Source: Rhodobacter huangdaonensis (GTDB lineage Bacteria > Pseudomonadota > Alphaproteobacteria > Rhodobacterales > Rhodobacteraceae). Taken from it: a stretch of 64,000 bases of DNA. How positions within the stretch are numbered: the stretch's first letter is position 1; the number at the start of each line of letters is the position of its first letter. Location: positions 124,001 to 188,000 of the forward strand of contig NZ_SAVA01000003.1 of NCBI RefSeq assembly GCF_004022465.1. The letters run 5' to 3'. A program made the position numbers and the translations under genes. Below, in pieces: positions 16,594 to 25,908 of this stretch. The notes beneath the pieces were generated by a model. That model was not told the DNA's origin, searched no databases, and saw nothing but the letters and a program-made list of their open reading frames with translations.

Positions 16594-17292
16594 TCAGTCG
16601 CGGAAGCGGATCGCCTGCAACGCGCCCCCCTCGCGCTTCAGCCAGGCGCGGTGCGGGGCGTAGTCGGGCATCAGCCGTGCCACCTCGGCCCAGAAGGCCG
16701 GCGAATGGTTCATCTGCGCCAGATGCGCCACCTCATGTGCCGCGACATAGTCGAGCACCGCCGGCGGCGCCATGATCAGCCGCCAGGAATAGGAGAGCGA
16801 GCCGTCGGCCGCGCAGGAGCCCCAGCGCGAGCGCGTGTCGCGCAGGGTGATGCGGCGGAAGGAACGGCCCAGCACCGCGGCGTGGCGCTCGGTCGCGGCC
16901 TGCAGGCGCAGCCGCGCGCAATGGCGCAGGAAGGTCTCCAGCCGCATCGCCAGCCGGTCCTCGCCCGGCGGCACGATCAGCCGCCCGGGTTCGAGCCGCG
17001 GCGCGCGCACCGCCCCGGCCTCGATCCGCCGCTCCTCGCCCTCGACCGGCAGGGTGGCGCCGAAACCGGGGCGGCGCAGCGCGGGCATCGCGGCAAGGGT
17101 GCGGCGCAGCCACTCGCCATGGCCCTGCGCGAAGGCCATCGCCTCGGCGAGCGGCGCCCGCACGGGCAGCGTCAGCACCACCTGCCCATCGAGTCGCGAC
17201 ACCCGCAGGCTGAACCGCCGCGCCCGGGCCGAGCGGCGCAGCGTGACGGCAACGCCGGGCAGGTCAGGCAGGGTGAAACGGCTTGAATCCAT
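16594..17292 (-). CDS. YgjP/SprT-like zinc metallopeptidase domain protein
   Basis: A 232-residue protein of the DUF45/WLM (YgjP-like) family. RSRWGSCAADGSLSYSWRLIMAP precedes the zinc-binding HEVAHLAQMNHSPAFW, giving the HExxH-type site (HEVAH) and a third histidine. Members are annotated as M48-family metallopeptidases, but substrates are largely unknown. The start at 17292 (MDSSRFTLPDLPG) gives the usual family length; the longer open frame runs into the opposite promoter. It diverges from the TIGR02300 gene. Confidence 0.85.
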   Translation of the reverse strand: MDSSRFTLPDLPGVAVTLRRSARARRFSLRVSRLDGQVVLTLPVRAPLAEAMAFAQGHGEWLRRTLAAMPALRRPGFGATLPVEGEERRIEAGAVRAPRLEPGRLIVPPGEDRLAMRLETFLRHCARLRLQAATERHAAVLGRSFRRITLRDTRSRWGSCAADGSLSYSWRLIMAPPAVLDYVAAHEVAHLAQMNHSPAFWAEVARLMPDYAPHRAWLKREGGALQAIRFRD

Positions 17293-17431
17293 CGGTCTTC
17301 CGGGGCTTCGGGGCGGTTCGCGGCAAGCGAGCGCCGCCGCGGGGCAGAAAGCGCGAAAAGGCTTTGACACCCCCCCGCATGTATGGCAGTTGGCTGCGAC
17401 TCTGTGCGAAAGAGCTTGCCAGGAGACTTCC

Positions 17432-17761
17432 ATGCCGAAAGAGGAATGGGGCGTCAAGCGCCTCTGCCCGCATTGCGCGAGCCGCTTTTACGACCTGCAA
17501 AAAGATCCGATGACCTGCCCGGTCTGCGGAAACAGCTTCTCGATCGAGAGCCTGACCTCGAGCGGCCGCGGCCGCGTTCTGGTCGCCGACAAGGCCGCGC
17601 CGCGCGAACGTGATCTCGTGGTCGACGATCTGGCCGACGAGGATCTGGACGAGGACGCGAGCGACGTCGATCTCGACGACGACCTGCTCGAGGACGACGA
17701 GGACGACAACGTCTCGCTCGACGATATCGCCGATGTCGGCGGCAGCGACGAAGAGAACTGA
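17432..17761 (+). CDS. TIGR02300 (FYDLN acid) family protein
   Basis: A 109-residue protein. The N-terminal half is a zinc ribbon (RLCPHCASRFYDLQKDPMTCPVCG, two CxxC pairs with the FYDL motif). The C-terminal half is a highly acidic low-complexity tail of Asp and Glu (residues about 68-109). The family is conserved in alphaproteobacteria with unknown function. The ribosome site is AGGAGA. A clear terminator follows. Confidence 0.88.
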   Translation: MPKEEWGVKRLCPHCASRFYDLQKDPMTCPVCGNSFSIESLTSSGRGRVLVADKAAPRERDLVVDDLADEDLDEDASDVDLDDDLLEDDEDDNVSLDDIADVGGSDEEN

Positions 17762-17786
17762 TCCCTCCCCTTCGGGAGCGGAGGCA

Positions 17787-17811
17787 GGGCGCGGGCATCC
17801 CGCGCCCTTTT
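17787..17811 (+). terminator. rho-independent terminator after TIGR02300 gene
   Basis: A nine-pair stem GGGCGCGGG/CCCGCGCCC with a CAT loop, followed by TTTT. Confidence 0.9.
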
Positions 17812-17898
17812 GCTTTCGCGCGCCCCCTCCCCCGCCGGGCATGAAAAAGCCCCGGGCGCAGAGGCGACCGGGGCAGTCGGGGGAAGAGGGGTCTGGGC

Positions 17899-18906
17899 TC
17901 AGCCCTTCACGATCAGCCGGTAGCGCAGCTGGTCGAAGATCACCGCAAGGATCAGCAACAGCCCGATCAGCACCATCTGCATGTAGGAGCTGATCTGCGC
18001 GAGGTTCATGCCGTTCTGCATCAGGATGATGAAGAAGGCGCCAAGGACGACATTCTCCACCCGGCCGATGCCACCGCGCAGCGAGACGCCGGCGATGACG
18101 CAGGCGGCGATCGATTCCATCGCGATCGTGCCACCGAGGTTTGCCTCGCCGCTTTCGACCCGGGCGGTGAGCAGCAGCCCGGTCAGCGCGGCGATTAGCG
18201 CGCACAGGCCATAGACGAGGATCAGCACGCCGCGGGTGTTGATCGCCGACAGATGCGCCGCCTTGATGTTGCCGCCGACCGCATAGACGCGGGCGCCGGC
18301 CCGGGTGCGCGCCATGAAGAGCCACATCGCCGCAATCGCGGCGAGCGCGATCGCCACCGGCACCGGCAGCCCAAGCACCTGACCGAAGCCGAAGGTGTCG
18401 CCAAAGGCGAAGGGCAGGCCCGAGACCGGCACGCCGCCGGTGAGGAACAGCGCAAAGCCGGTGCCGACCGAGGACACACCGAGCGTCATGATGAAGGGCG
18501 AGACGTCGAAAAGCGCAACGCCGATGCCGTTGATCGCGCCGACGACCAGCGCCACGGCAAAGCCCGCGAGCGCGCCAAGCGCGATCACCAGCCAGACCGC
18601 ATCGGGGAAGACCGGCGCCAGCGCCGTCATCACCAGCGCCGAAACCACCGAGGAGAGCGCGATCACCGTGCCCACCGACAGATCGAAACCGCCCGAGATC
18701 AGCACCAGCATCTGCCCGAGCGAGACGAGCACCAGATAGACCGACTGCCGCGCCACGTTCATCAGGTTCTGCGGCGTCAGGAAGTTCGGCGACAGCGCGG
18801 CGAAGATCACCATCGCCGCAATCAGGAAGAACGGCAGCACGCCGAGTTTGACGAAGATGCGCAGCGGCAGGGCCAGCAGTCCGCGCGCGGGATGGGCCTG
18901 CGTCAT
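17899..18906 (-). CDS. ABC transporter permease (RbsC-like)
   Basis: A 335-residue inner-membrane permease of the ribose/BPD_transp_2 class with about nine or ten hydrophobic helices. GGFDLSVGTVIALSSVVSALVM is the family signature, and GGNIKAAHLSAINTRGV is the cytoplasmic loop that contacts the ATPase. It is the last gene of a minus-strand operon and overlaps the ATPase gene by 4 nt. Its substrate is inferred from the upstream 5-oxoproline (pxp) genes, not from sequence. Confidence 0.9.
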   Translation of the reverse strand: MTQAHPARGLLALPLRIFVKLGVLPFFLIAAMVIFAALSPNFLTPQNLMNVARQSVYLVLVSLGQMLVLISGGFDLSVGTVIALSSVVSALVMTALAPVFPDAVWLVIALGALAGFAVALVVGAINGIGVALFDVSPFIMTLGVSSVGTGFALFLTGGVPVSGLPFAFGDTFGFGQVLGLPVPVAIALAAIAAMWLFMARTRAGARVYAVGGNIKAAHLSAINTRGVLILVYGLCALIAALTGLLLTARVESGEANLGGTIAMESIAACVIAGVSLRGGIGRVENVVLGAFFIILMQNGMNLAQISSYMQMVLIGLLLILAVIFDQLRYRLIVKG

Positions 18907-20429
18907 GCGAGGTCTCCTTGCAGTTCGGGGGCAACGGTTGCGGCGCCGGGCTCGGCACCGTTGAAGAAATGACGCAAGATCGCGTCCTCGCTCAGCTCTT
19001 CGCGCTCGAGCCGGGCGGTGATGCGGCCGTTCGCCAGAACGAGCGCGCGATGCGCGAGGTTCATCACCTCGGGCAGGTCGGAGGAGATCACCACCACCGC
19101 CTTGCCGGCCTCGGCGAGTTCCGCAATCAGCCGGTAGAGCGCGGCGCGGGTGCCCATGTCGACGCCGACGGTGGGCTCGTCGAAGATATAGAGATCGGCA
19201 TCATGGCCGAAGGCCTTGCCGAACAGCACCTTCTGCTGGTTCCCGCCCGAGAGCTTGGCGACGGTGCGGGGGCGATAGGCCTCGGGCAGCTCGACATGGC
19301 CGAAGATCTGCGCGGCGCGGCGCCGCAGGGCGGCAAGGCGCAGCACGGCGCCGCCCTCGAGCATCAGGTCCATGCGCAGGTTGCCGAAGGGCGTCTCGGC
19401 CAGGATCAGCCCCTCGTGCTTGCGGTCGGGCGACAGATACCACGCGCCCGCCTTCACCACCCGCCGGGTGGGGGCACGGGTGATGTCCCGCCCCTTGAAG
19501 CGCACCGTGCCCGCAAGCGTCGGCGCCAGCCCCATCACCGCACGGAAGAGGCGCGACTTGCCGGAGCCCACGAGCCCCGCCACGCCCAGCACCTCGCCGC
19601 GGCGCAGGGTGAAGGAGGCGTCGGAAACGCCCGGGGCGGTGAGCCCCGCGACCTCGAGCACCACCGCGCCGGGAGTGCGGGCGATCTCGGGATAGATGTC
19701 GCGGATCTCGCGTCCGGCCATCATGTCGACCAGCGCCTCCTCGCTCATCTCGGCCATCGGCGCAGTGCCGATCCTGGCGCCGTCGCGCAGCACGGTGACG
19801 CGCTCGGCGATGCGTTCGAACTCGTGCACGCGGTGCGAGATGTAGACGATGCCGACGCCCTCGGCCTTCAGCCGCTTCACCACGTCGAAAAGCTGGTCGA
19901 CCTCGCGGTCGGTGAGCGAGGCGGTGGGTTCGTCGAGGATCAGCACCGACAGCGCGCCCTGCATCGCCTTGGCGATCTCGACCATCTGCTGTTGCGCCCG
20001 CGACAGCCGCGCGACGGTGGCGCCCGGGTCGATCGCGAAGCCGAGCTCGGCCAGCGTGGCGGCGGCGCGGCGGCGCATCTCGGCGGGCGCCAGGAAGGGG
20101 CCGGGGCCCGGTTCGTGGCCCAGGAACATGTTCTGCGCCACGGTCATCGTCGGGATCAGCGAGAATTCCTGAAACACGGTGTAGATGCCCTGCGCCTGCG
20201 CATCGGCGACCGAGGCAAAGCGCACCGGCACGCCGCGCACGCGGATCTCGCCCTCGGTCGGCGTGTTCGCACCGGCGAGCAGCGAGATCATCGTCGACTT
20301 GCCCGCGCCGTTCTCGCCGAAGAGCACGTGCACCTCGCCGGGCAGCAGGGTGAAATCGACCGCGTTGAGGGCGAGAACGCCGGGATAGGCCTTGGTCAGG
20401 CCCCGGGTCTCGAGAAGGGGAGAGGTCAT
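18903..20429 (-). CDS. ABC transporter ATP-binding protein (RbsA-like, duplicated)
   Basis: A 508-residue protein with two nucleotide-binding halves. Half 1 has Walker A GENGAGKST and Walker B LSVLILDEPTASL, with a degenerate signature LSRAQQQM. Half 2 has GLVGSGKSRL in place of a full Walker A, a strong signature LSGGNQQK and DLYIFDEPTVGVD. This pattern is usual for sugar-type importers. The start at 20429 follows GGAGCG. It overlaps the permease gene. Confidence 0.9.
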   Translation of the reverse strand: MTSPLLETRGLTKAYPGVLALNAVDFTLLPGEVHVLFGENGAGKSTMISLLAGANTPTEGEIRVRGVPVRFASVADAQAQGIYTVFQEFSLIPTMTVAQNMFLGHEPGPGPFLAPAEMRRRAAATLAELGFAIDPGATVARLSRAQQQMVEIAKAMQGALSVLILDEPTASLTDREVDQLFDVVKRLKAEGVGIVYISHRVHEFERIAERVTVLRDGARIGTAPMAEMSEEALVDMMAGREIRDIYPEIARTPGAVVLEVAGLTAPGVSDASFTLRRGEVLGVAGLVGSGKSRLFRAVMGLAPTLAGTVRFKGRDITRAPTRRVVKAGAWYLSPDRKHEGLILAETPFGNLRMDLMLEGGAVLRLAALRRRAAQIFGHVELPEAYRPRTVAKLSGGNQQKVLFGKAFGHDADLYIFDEPTVGVDMGTRAALYRLIAELAEAGKAVVVISSDLPEVMNLAHRALVLANGRITARLEREELSEDAILRHFFNGAEPGAATVAPELQGDLA

Positions 20430-20484
20430 CGGCAACGCTCCGGTTGGAAAGGCGCCCCGGCACGGGCCGGGACGCCGGGGGAGA

Positions 20485-21552
20485 TCAGTTGACCGAGAAC
20501 ACGGGCTGGAAGCCCTCGGGCGGCAGCACCGCCTCGCGCGGGGTCTTCGCCAGGTTGTCCTTGGTGATGATGAAGATCTTCGGGCCGACATGCTTGACGT
20601 AGGGCTTGCCCTCGAGGATGCGCACCGCCTGGTCGACCGCGATGCGGCCCTGGATGACCATCGAATCCGCCGGCGCCGCCTCGATGAAGCCGCGCTGGAT
20701 GCCGGAATAGACGCCCGGCGTCAGGTAGAAGGCCAGCAGCCCGACCTTGTCGGTCAGCCCGCGCTCGCGCAGCAGGCCCTGCGCCGCCTCGGCGGTGACC
20801 GCGGTGCCGGCGATGTAGTTCACCTCGGGGTTCGCCTGCAGCACATCCTCGACCAGCTTCAGCTGCGCTTCCTTGCCGGTGTCGCCATAGCGGGGTTCCA
20901 GCACCTTCACCGCCGAGCCCTTGACCGCCTCCATGAAGCCGGTGTTCGCGGCCTCGACCCAGCCGGCGCCGGCCGGGCCCGGGAACCAGCCCACGGTGAC
21001 CTCGGGGCTGCCCGCGGGGTGCTTCTCGGCCAGATACTTGCCGGTCTCGTGGCCCATGGTCCAGAACGAGACCAGCGACTTCGCCGAGATGTCGGGCGAG
21101 GACATGCCGTTCACCACGTCGATCACCGGCACGCCCTTGGCGGCGGTTTCCTTCACCACCGCGTTCAGCCCGTCATAGGAGATCGCGCCGATGATCACCG
21201 CCTGCGCGCCGCCGGCGACGCAATCCTCGATCTGGCTGATCTGCTTGGCGAGCTCGGTATAGCCGCCGGCCTCGACCACGTTCAGCTTCACGCCCTGACG
21301 CTTTGCCTCTTCGGTGACGCCATAGTCGACGCCGAGCCAATAGGCGTCCTTCATGTGCGGGAAGGCAACGCAGATGTTCCAGGGCTTGTCGGCCTTCGGC
21401 AGCGCCTCGTAGCTGATCGGCGCAGCGGTGCCGTCGGTCGAGAAGGCGGGGGTCACCTCCTCGGCCGGATAGGGGAACCAGTCACCGGCGAAGGCCGGCA
21501 CCGCAAGGGTCGTCGCGCCAAGCAGCGCAAGGGCAAGACGGGCATGTTTCAT
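20485..21552 (-). CDS. TorT-like periplasmic substrate-binding protein
   Basis: A 355-residue type I periplasmic binding protein with a signal peptide (residues 1-22, ending VPAFAG). The segment WNICVAFPHMKDAYWLGVDYG matches the TorT family, named for trimethylamine N-oxide sensing in E. coli. Here there is no Tor kinase or reductase nearby; the gene precedes an ATPase and a permease, so it most likely serves as the binding protein of an importer. The ligand is probably 5-oxoproline or a related amide given the pxp genes in the same operon. Confidence 0.85.
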   Translation of the reverse strand: MKHARLALALLGATTLAVPAFAGDWFPYPAEEVTPAFSTDGTAAPISYEALPKADKPWNICVAFPHMKDAYWLGVDYGVTEEAKRQGVKLNVVEAGGYTELAKQISQIEDCVAGGAQAVIIGAISYDGLNAVVKETAAKGVPVIDVVNGMSSPDISAKSLVSFWTMGHETGKYLAEKHPAGSPEVTVGWFPGPAGAGWVEAANTGFMEAVKGSAVKVLEPRYGDTGKEAQLKLVEDVLQANPEVNYIAGTAVTAEAAQGLLRERGLTDKVGLLAFYLTPGVYSGIQRGFIEAAPADSMVIQGRIAVDQAVRILEGKPYVKHVGPKIFIITKDNLAKTPREAVLPPEGFQPVFSVN

Positions 21553-21658
21553 CGTTCAGAGACCTCTCTGTTTTTGGGGATCGGGCGCGGTTGATCCGCG
21601 TTTCTTCGGGTGGTGTGGGTGAGTGGTGGTCGTGGTGGTGGCGGCGCGCCGCGGGCCC

Positions 21659-22627
21659 TCAGGCCAGCGCGGCACGCAGCCTTGCAAGACGGTCGCGGCG
21701 GGCGGCGCGGGCCGCGAGCGCCTCTTCCATCGTCACCTCGGTGAAGCGCACCTTGGTGTTCGGCTGCAGCTGGCCGATCAGGTCCATGTCGGCCGAGATC
21801 ACCGCGCCAAGGGTGAAGTAGCCGCCGCCCGAGACCGCATCGCGGTGCAGAACGATCGGCTCCTGCCCGCCCGGCACCTGGATCGAGCCATAGGAATAGC
21901 AGCCGTCGACGATGTTCGACGGGTCCGAACCGGCACCAAAGGGCTGGTCGCGCTCGACGAATTCCATCGGCGAACCGCCGCGGAAGCGATAGCCCATGCG
22001 GTCGGCCTCGGGCGCCACGACCCATTCGTCGGCGAAGAAGCGCGCCTGACAGGCGGGCGTCAGCCGGTGCCAGTAGAGCCCGGTCAGCACCCGCAGCGCG
22101 ACCGGCGCCGAGACCGGGGCGAGAAGGCTGCGATCAAGGCTGCGATCGGTCATCGTCGTGGCCTCGCCCACCGGCACCACGTCGCCCGCGGCGATCGCGC
22201 GGCCGTCGATGCCGCCAAGCGCGCCGATCGGATAGGTCGAGCGGCTGCCAAGCGCGAGCGGCGTCGCGATGCCGCCGCCGAAGGCGATGTAGATCCGCGC
22301 GCCGGCCTTGAGGAAGCCGAAGCACAGGGTCTGGCCGGCCTTCACCACGAAGGCGCTCCAGCCCTCGCGCGGCTCGCCATCGACGAAGATCGGCATCTCG
22401 GCGCCGGTGACGGCCACCAGCGTGTCGGCGTCGAAGCTCAGCTCCGGCCCCATGAACACCGCCTCGAGCCCGGCTGCGCCCTCGTCATTGCCGACCAGCA
22501 TGTTGGCGGTGCGCAGCGCAAAGCGGTCCATCGCGCCGCCCTCGGGGATGCCGAGGTGGAAATAGCCCGGACGGCCCAGATCCTGCACCGTGGTCGAGAG
22601 CCCGGGTTTGACGACCTTAAATGCCAT
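21659..22627 (-). CDS. pxpC: 5-oxoprolinase subunit C (KipA family)
   Basis: A 322-residue protein of the KipA/allophanate hydrolase subunit 2 fold: KVVKPGLSTTVQDLGRPGYFHLGIPEGGAMD at the N-terminus, RVLTGLYWHRL in the middle and GGGYFTLGAVISADMD near the end. With PxpA and PxpB it forms ATP-dependent 5-oxoprolinase, which opens pyroglutamate to glutamate. Older annotations call it biotin-dependent carboxyltransferase. It overlaps pxpB by 11 nt. Confidence 0.9.
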   Translation of the reverse strand: MAFKVVKPGLSTTVQDLGRPGYFHLGIPEGGAMDRFALRTANMLVGNDEGAAGLEAVFMGPELSFDADTLVAVTGAEMPIFVDGEPREGWSAFVVKAGQTLCFGFLKAGARIYIAFGGGIATPLALGSRSTYPIGALGGIDGRAIAAGDVVPVGEATTMTDRSLDRSLLAPVSAPVALRVLTGLYWHRLTPACQARFFADEWVVAPEADRMGYRFRGGSPMEFVERDQPFGAGSDPSNIVDGCYSYGSIQVPGGQEPIVLHRDAVSGGGYFTLGAVISADMDLIGQLQPNTKVRFTEVTMEEALAARAARRDRLARLRAALA

Positions 22628-23492
22628 TGAGGGCCTCCATCAGGTTCGCGTTGGTGCCGGCGATGTCGGCGTTGAAGGCGTCGAGATCGAAGGTGACGGG
22701 GGCGATGCGCGGCGTGTAGGTGCCGGCGGCCACCGCAGCCTCGATCCGCTCGTATTCGGCGCGGTCGACGGGCTTCCACTTCACGATGTCGCCCGGACGG
22801 AAGAACACCATGAAATCCTTCAGGTAGGAGACCGTCTGCGTCGGGTCGTAGATCGGCATCGGGGTGATGCCGAAGAGCTGATAGCCGCCCGCGCCGCGCA
22901 CCGAATAGATGCAGCCGAAGCAACCGCCGATGCCGACCGAGAGCTTCGGCGTGTCGGTGCGCGGGCGCAGGTATTTCGGCACCTGGATCTGCTTTTCGCG
23001 CTCGACGAGCTGATAGAGGAAGGGCAGGCCCGCGACGAAGCCGACCATCGACACGAACCAGGGCTGCGAATGGAAGGCCTCGAGGAAGGCCTCGACGCTG
23101 TCATAGCCATTGATCCGCGCCGCATAGTCGAGATCCGAGCCGGTCGGGTCCTGATGCCGCTCGCGGAAGCGCATCAGCGTCTCGTGCGTCCAGGGGTCCT
23201 GGAAATAGACCGGGATCTCGATGATCCGGGTCTCGAGCCGCTTGTCCGAAACCTCGGCCTTGTGTTCGAGCTCCCTGATCCGCGCCATGATCTCCTCGGG
23301 GGCGATCACGTCGGGGTCGAAGCGCACTTCAAAGGAAGCATTCGCCGGGCAGATCTCGGTCACGCCGGGGATCTGCGCCTCGGCCACCGCATTGCGCAGC
23401 GAGAGCGCAATGAAGAAGGCCTCGAGCGACATCTCCTCGTCGATCTCGACATAGACGTGCTCGTCGCCGCCGAAGGAATACCTTGTCTTCAC
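22617..23492 (-). CDS. pxpB: 5-oxoprolinase subunit B (KipI family)
   Basis: A 291-residue protein of the KipI/allophanate hydrolase subunit 1 family. The C-terminal part has SVGIGGCFGCIYSVRGAGGYQLFGITPMPIYD, the family core. It is longer than the roughly 220-240 residues of E. coli PxpB and B. subtilis KipI, with extra sequence around residues 95-155 (DYAARINGYDSVEAFLEAFH). Long forms occur with AccB/AccC partners. It acts with PxpC. Confidence 0.88.
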   Translation of the reverse strand: MKTRYSFGGDEHVYVEIDEEMSLEAFFIALSLRNAVAEAQIPGVTEICPANASFEVRFDPDVIAPEEIMARIRELEHKAEVSDKRLETRIIEIPVYFQDPWTHETLMRFRERHQDPTGSDLDYAARINGYDSVEAFLEAFHSQPWFVSMVGFVAGLPFLYQLVEREKQIQVPKYLRPRTDTPKLSVGIGGCFGCIYSVRGAGGYQLFGITPMPIYDPTQTVSYLKDFMVFFRPGDIVKWKPVDRAEYERIEAAVAAGTYTPRIAPVTFDLDAFNADIAGTNANLMEALNGI

Positions 23493-23502
23493 GGTCTTTC
23501 TC

Positions 23503-24876
23503 CTATGCTGCGGTGGGGGCGGTCAGGTTCCCGGCGGCCAGCCAGGGTTCCAGCCATTGGGTGTGGAACTCCCCCGCGCGCACGCCCGCATCGGCGGCCA
23601 GCGCCAGGTGCAGCGGGATCGTCGTCTTCAGCCCGCCGATCTCGATGCCGGTGAGGGTGTCGGCCATCAGCTCGATCGCCGCGGCGCGGTCCTCGGCCCA
23701 GACGATCAGCTTGCCCAGAAGCGAATCGTAGAAGGGCGGGATCTGGTAGCCCTCGTAGAGGAAGTGGTCGAAGCGCACGCCCTCGCCCGCCGGGATGGTC
23801 AGCGCCGTCACCTTGCCCGGGAACGGCAGGAACTGCATCATCGGGTCCTCGGCGTTCAGCCGCACCTCGATCGCGTGGCCGGTGCAGGTGATCTCGTCCT
23901 GCGTCACCGGCAGCGGCTCGCCGCCCGCGATGCGCAGCATCAGCGCCACGAGGTCGAGCCCCGTCACCATCTCGGTCACCGGATGTTCCACCTGGATGCG
24001 GGTGTTCATCTCGATGAAGTAGAACCGGTCCGCCGCGCCGTCATAGAGATATTCGATGGTGCCCGCGCCGCGGTAGTTCACCGCCTGCGCCAGCGCCACG
24101 GCACTGTCGCACAGCGCCTTGCGGGTGGCCTCGGGCAGACCGAAGGCCGGCGCCTCTTCCCAGACCTTCTGCCGGCGGCGCTGCAGCGAGCATTCGCGCT
24201 CGTAGCAGTGCACGGCGGCGCCGGTGCCATCGCCGAGGATCTGCACCTCGATGTGGCGCGGGTTGAGGATCACCTTCTCGAGGTAGAGCCCGCCATCGCC
24301 GAAGGCGGCCTCGGCCTCGGCGCGCGCCTGCGGCGCGAGACGGGCGAGCTCCTCGGCCGAGGTGGCGATGCGGATGCCGCGCCCGCCGCCGCCGGCCGCG
24401 GCCTTGATCATCACCGGATAGCCGATGCCCTCGGCGATCGCGACGGCCTCGGCCGCCTCGATCCGCCCGTCCGAGCCCGGCACCGTCGGCACGCCCGCGG
24501 CCTTGGCCGCGATCTTCGCCGCAACCTTGTCGCCCATGCGCTCGATCGTCGCGGCGGTCGGGCCGACGAAGACCATCCCCGCCGTCTCGACGGCGCGGGC
24601 AAACTCGGCGTTCTCGGCAAGGAAGCCATAGCCCGGGTGCACGGCATCACAGCCCGCATCCTTTGCCGCGGCAACCACCGCCGCGATGTTCAGGTAGGAT
24701 TTCGCCGCCTGCGCCGGGCCGACACAGACCGCGCCATCGGCCAGCCGCACCGCCAGCATCTCGGCGTCGGCCTCGGAATGCGCCTGCACCGTCTCGATGC
24801 CGAGCGATTTCGCGGCGCGGATGATGCGCACGGCGATCTCGCCCCGGTTCGCGATGAAGAGTTTGCGGATCGCCAT
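23503..24876 (-). CDS. biotin carboxylase subunit (AccC-like)
   Basis: A 457-residue biotin carboxylase. N-terminal IRKLFIANRGEIAVRIIRAAKSLG, ATP-grasp loop MIKAAAGGGGRGIR, catalytic ERECSLQRRRQK and EMNTRIQVEHPVTE are all intact. It carboxylates biotin on the small carrier encoded directly upstream. Its place in the pxp operon suggests a dedicated carboxylase, distinct from acetyl-CoA carboxylase AccC. The start at 24876 is 4 nt after the carrier stop. Confidence 0.9.
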   Translation of the reverse strand: MAIRKLFIANRGEIAVRIIRAAKSLGIETVQAHSEADAEMLAVRLADGAVCVGPAQAAKSYLNIAAVVAAAKDAGCDAVHPGYGFLAENAEFARAVETAGMVFVGPTAATIERMGDKVAAKIAAKAAGVPTVPGSDGRIEAAEAVAIAEGIGYPVMIKAAAGGGGRGIRIATSAEELARLAPQARAEAEAAFGDGGLYLEKVILNPRHIEVQILGDGTGAAVHCYERECSLQRRRQKVWEEAPAFGLPEATRKALCDSAVALAQAVNYRGAGTIEYLYDGAADRFYFIEMNTRIQVEHPVTEMVTGLDLVALMLRIAGGEPLPVTQDEITCTGHAIEVRLNAEDPMMQFLPFPGKVTALTIPAGEGVRFDHFLYEGYQIPPFYDSLLGKLIVWAEDRAAAIELMADTLTGIEIGGLKTTIPLHLALAADAGVRAGEFHTQWLEPWLAAGNLTAPTAA

Positions 24877-24880
24877 CGGA

Positions 24881-25114
24881 TCAGTCCAGCTTCGCCAGGG
24901 TTTCGCCCGCGCTGACCGGCGCCGCATCGGCCGCGACATAGCCCGCGAAGGTGCCCGCCGCCTCGGCCTTCACCTCGATGAAGGTCTTCATCACCTCGAT
25001 CAGGCCAATGGTGTCCTCGGCCGCAACCGCCTCGCCCGCCGATTTGAACGGCGCCGCGTCCGGCGAGGGCTTGTGGTAGAAGGTGCCGGGAAGGGGCGAA
25101 AGGATATCGGTCAT
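24881..25114 (-). CDS. short biotin carboxyl carrier protein
   Basis: A 77-residue biotinyl-domain protein with the attachment lysine at residue 43 in GLIEVMKTFIEV. It lacks the Ala/Pro-rich N-terminal extension of fatty-acid AccB, so it is a minimal carrier. It lies between pxpA and accC. Presumably it delivers carboxyl groups to the KipI/KipA-type proteins or their substrate; that step is inferred. Confidence 0.88.
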   Translation of the reverse strand: MTDILSPLPGTFYHKPSPDAAPFKSAGEAVAAEDTIGLIEVMKTFIEVKAEAAGTFAGYVAADAAPVSAGETLAKLD

Positions 25115-25131
25115 GGCTCTCTCCTGTCAGA

Positions 25132-25908
25132 TCAGTCTTGTTTGAGCACCAGCGCCGCCGGGGCGATGGTGATGCCGTTTTCTTGCAGCGTGGTCTTGAT
25201 CGCGCGGCCGATCTCGACCGCGCCGGGGGTGTCGGAATGGAAGCAGATCGACTCGAACTCGACGCGGATCTGCTTGCCGGTCACCGTCTCGACGGTGTTG
25301 TCGAGGCAGGCGCGCAGGCATTTCTCGGCGAGTTTGGCGGGATCGGGGGGCGCGACGCGGCGCTGGAACACGATCGAGCCACTGTCGTCATAATCGCGGT
25401 CGGCGTAGAACTCGCGCACCACCGGCTGGCCGAGGCGCTGCGCCACCTCATAAGTGTGCGAAATGTCCATGCAGAACAGGGCCAGTTCGGGCGCGGTGCG
25501 CTGCAGCGTCTCGACCAGATGGCGCGACAGGTCCTCGTTCGCCGCGGCCTCCATGTAAAGCGCGCCATGCGGCTTCACATGCTGCAGCGCAATGCCATAG
25601 CGCCGGCCGAACTCGCGCAGCGCGCCGATCTGGTAGAGGATGTCATTCACCAGTTCCTCGGAGGAGGCGCGGATGTAGCGCCGGCCGAAGCCCACGAGGT
25701 CGCGATAGCCCGGGTGCGCGCCAAGCCCCACCGAGTGCTGCTGGCACAGTTTCACCACCCGGTTCATCAGCGTCGGATCGCCGGCATGGAAGCCCGTCGC
25801 CACATTCGCCGAGGAGATGACTTCCATCAGCTCCTCGTCGGGCGCGCCCATCGTCCAGTGGCCGAAGCCTTCTCCAAGGTCACAGTTGAGGTCGACGATC
25901 TTCGGCAT
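25132..25908 (-). CDS. pxpA: 5-oxoprolinase subunit A (LamB/YcsF family)
   Basis: A 258-residue protein of the LamB/YcsF family with IVDLNCDLGEGFG at the start, SANVATGFHAGDP and GLGAHPGYRDLVGFGRR. These contain the conserved His and Asp residues thought to be catalytic. It leads the operon and diverges from the LysR gene. ATG at 25908 was chosen; an in-frame GTG at 25920 without a ribosome site would add four residues. Confidence 0.9.
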   Translation of the reverse strand: MPKIVDLNCDLGEGFGHWTMGAPDEELMEVISSANVATGFHAGDPTLMNRVVKLCQQHSVGLGAHPGYRDLVGFGRRYIRASSEELVNDILYQIGALREFGRRYGIALQHVKPHGALYMEAAANEDLSRHLVETLQRTAPELALFCMDISHTYEVAQRLGQPVVREFYADRDYDDSGSIVFQRRVAPPDPAKLAEKCLRACLDNTVETVTGKQIRVEFESICFHSDTPGAVEIGRAIKTTLQENGITIAPAALVLKQD

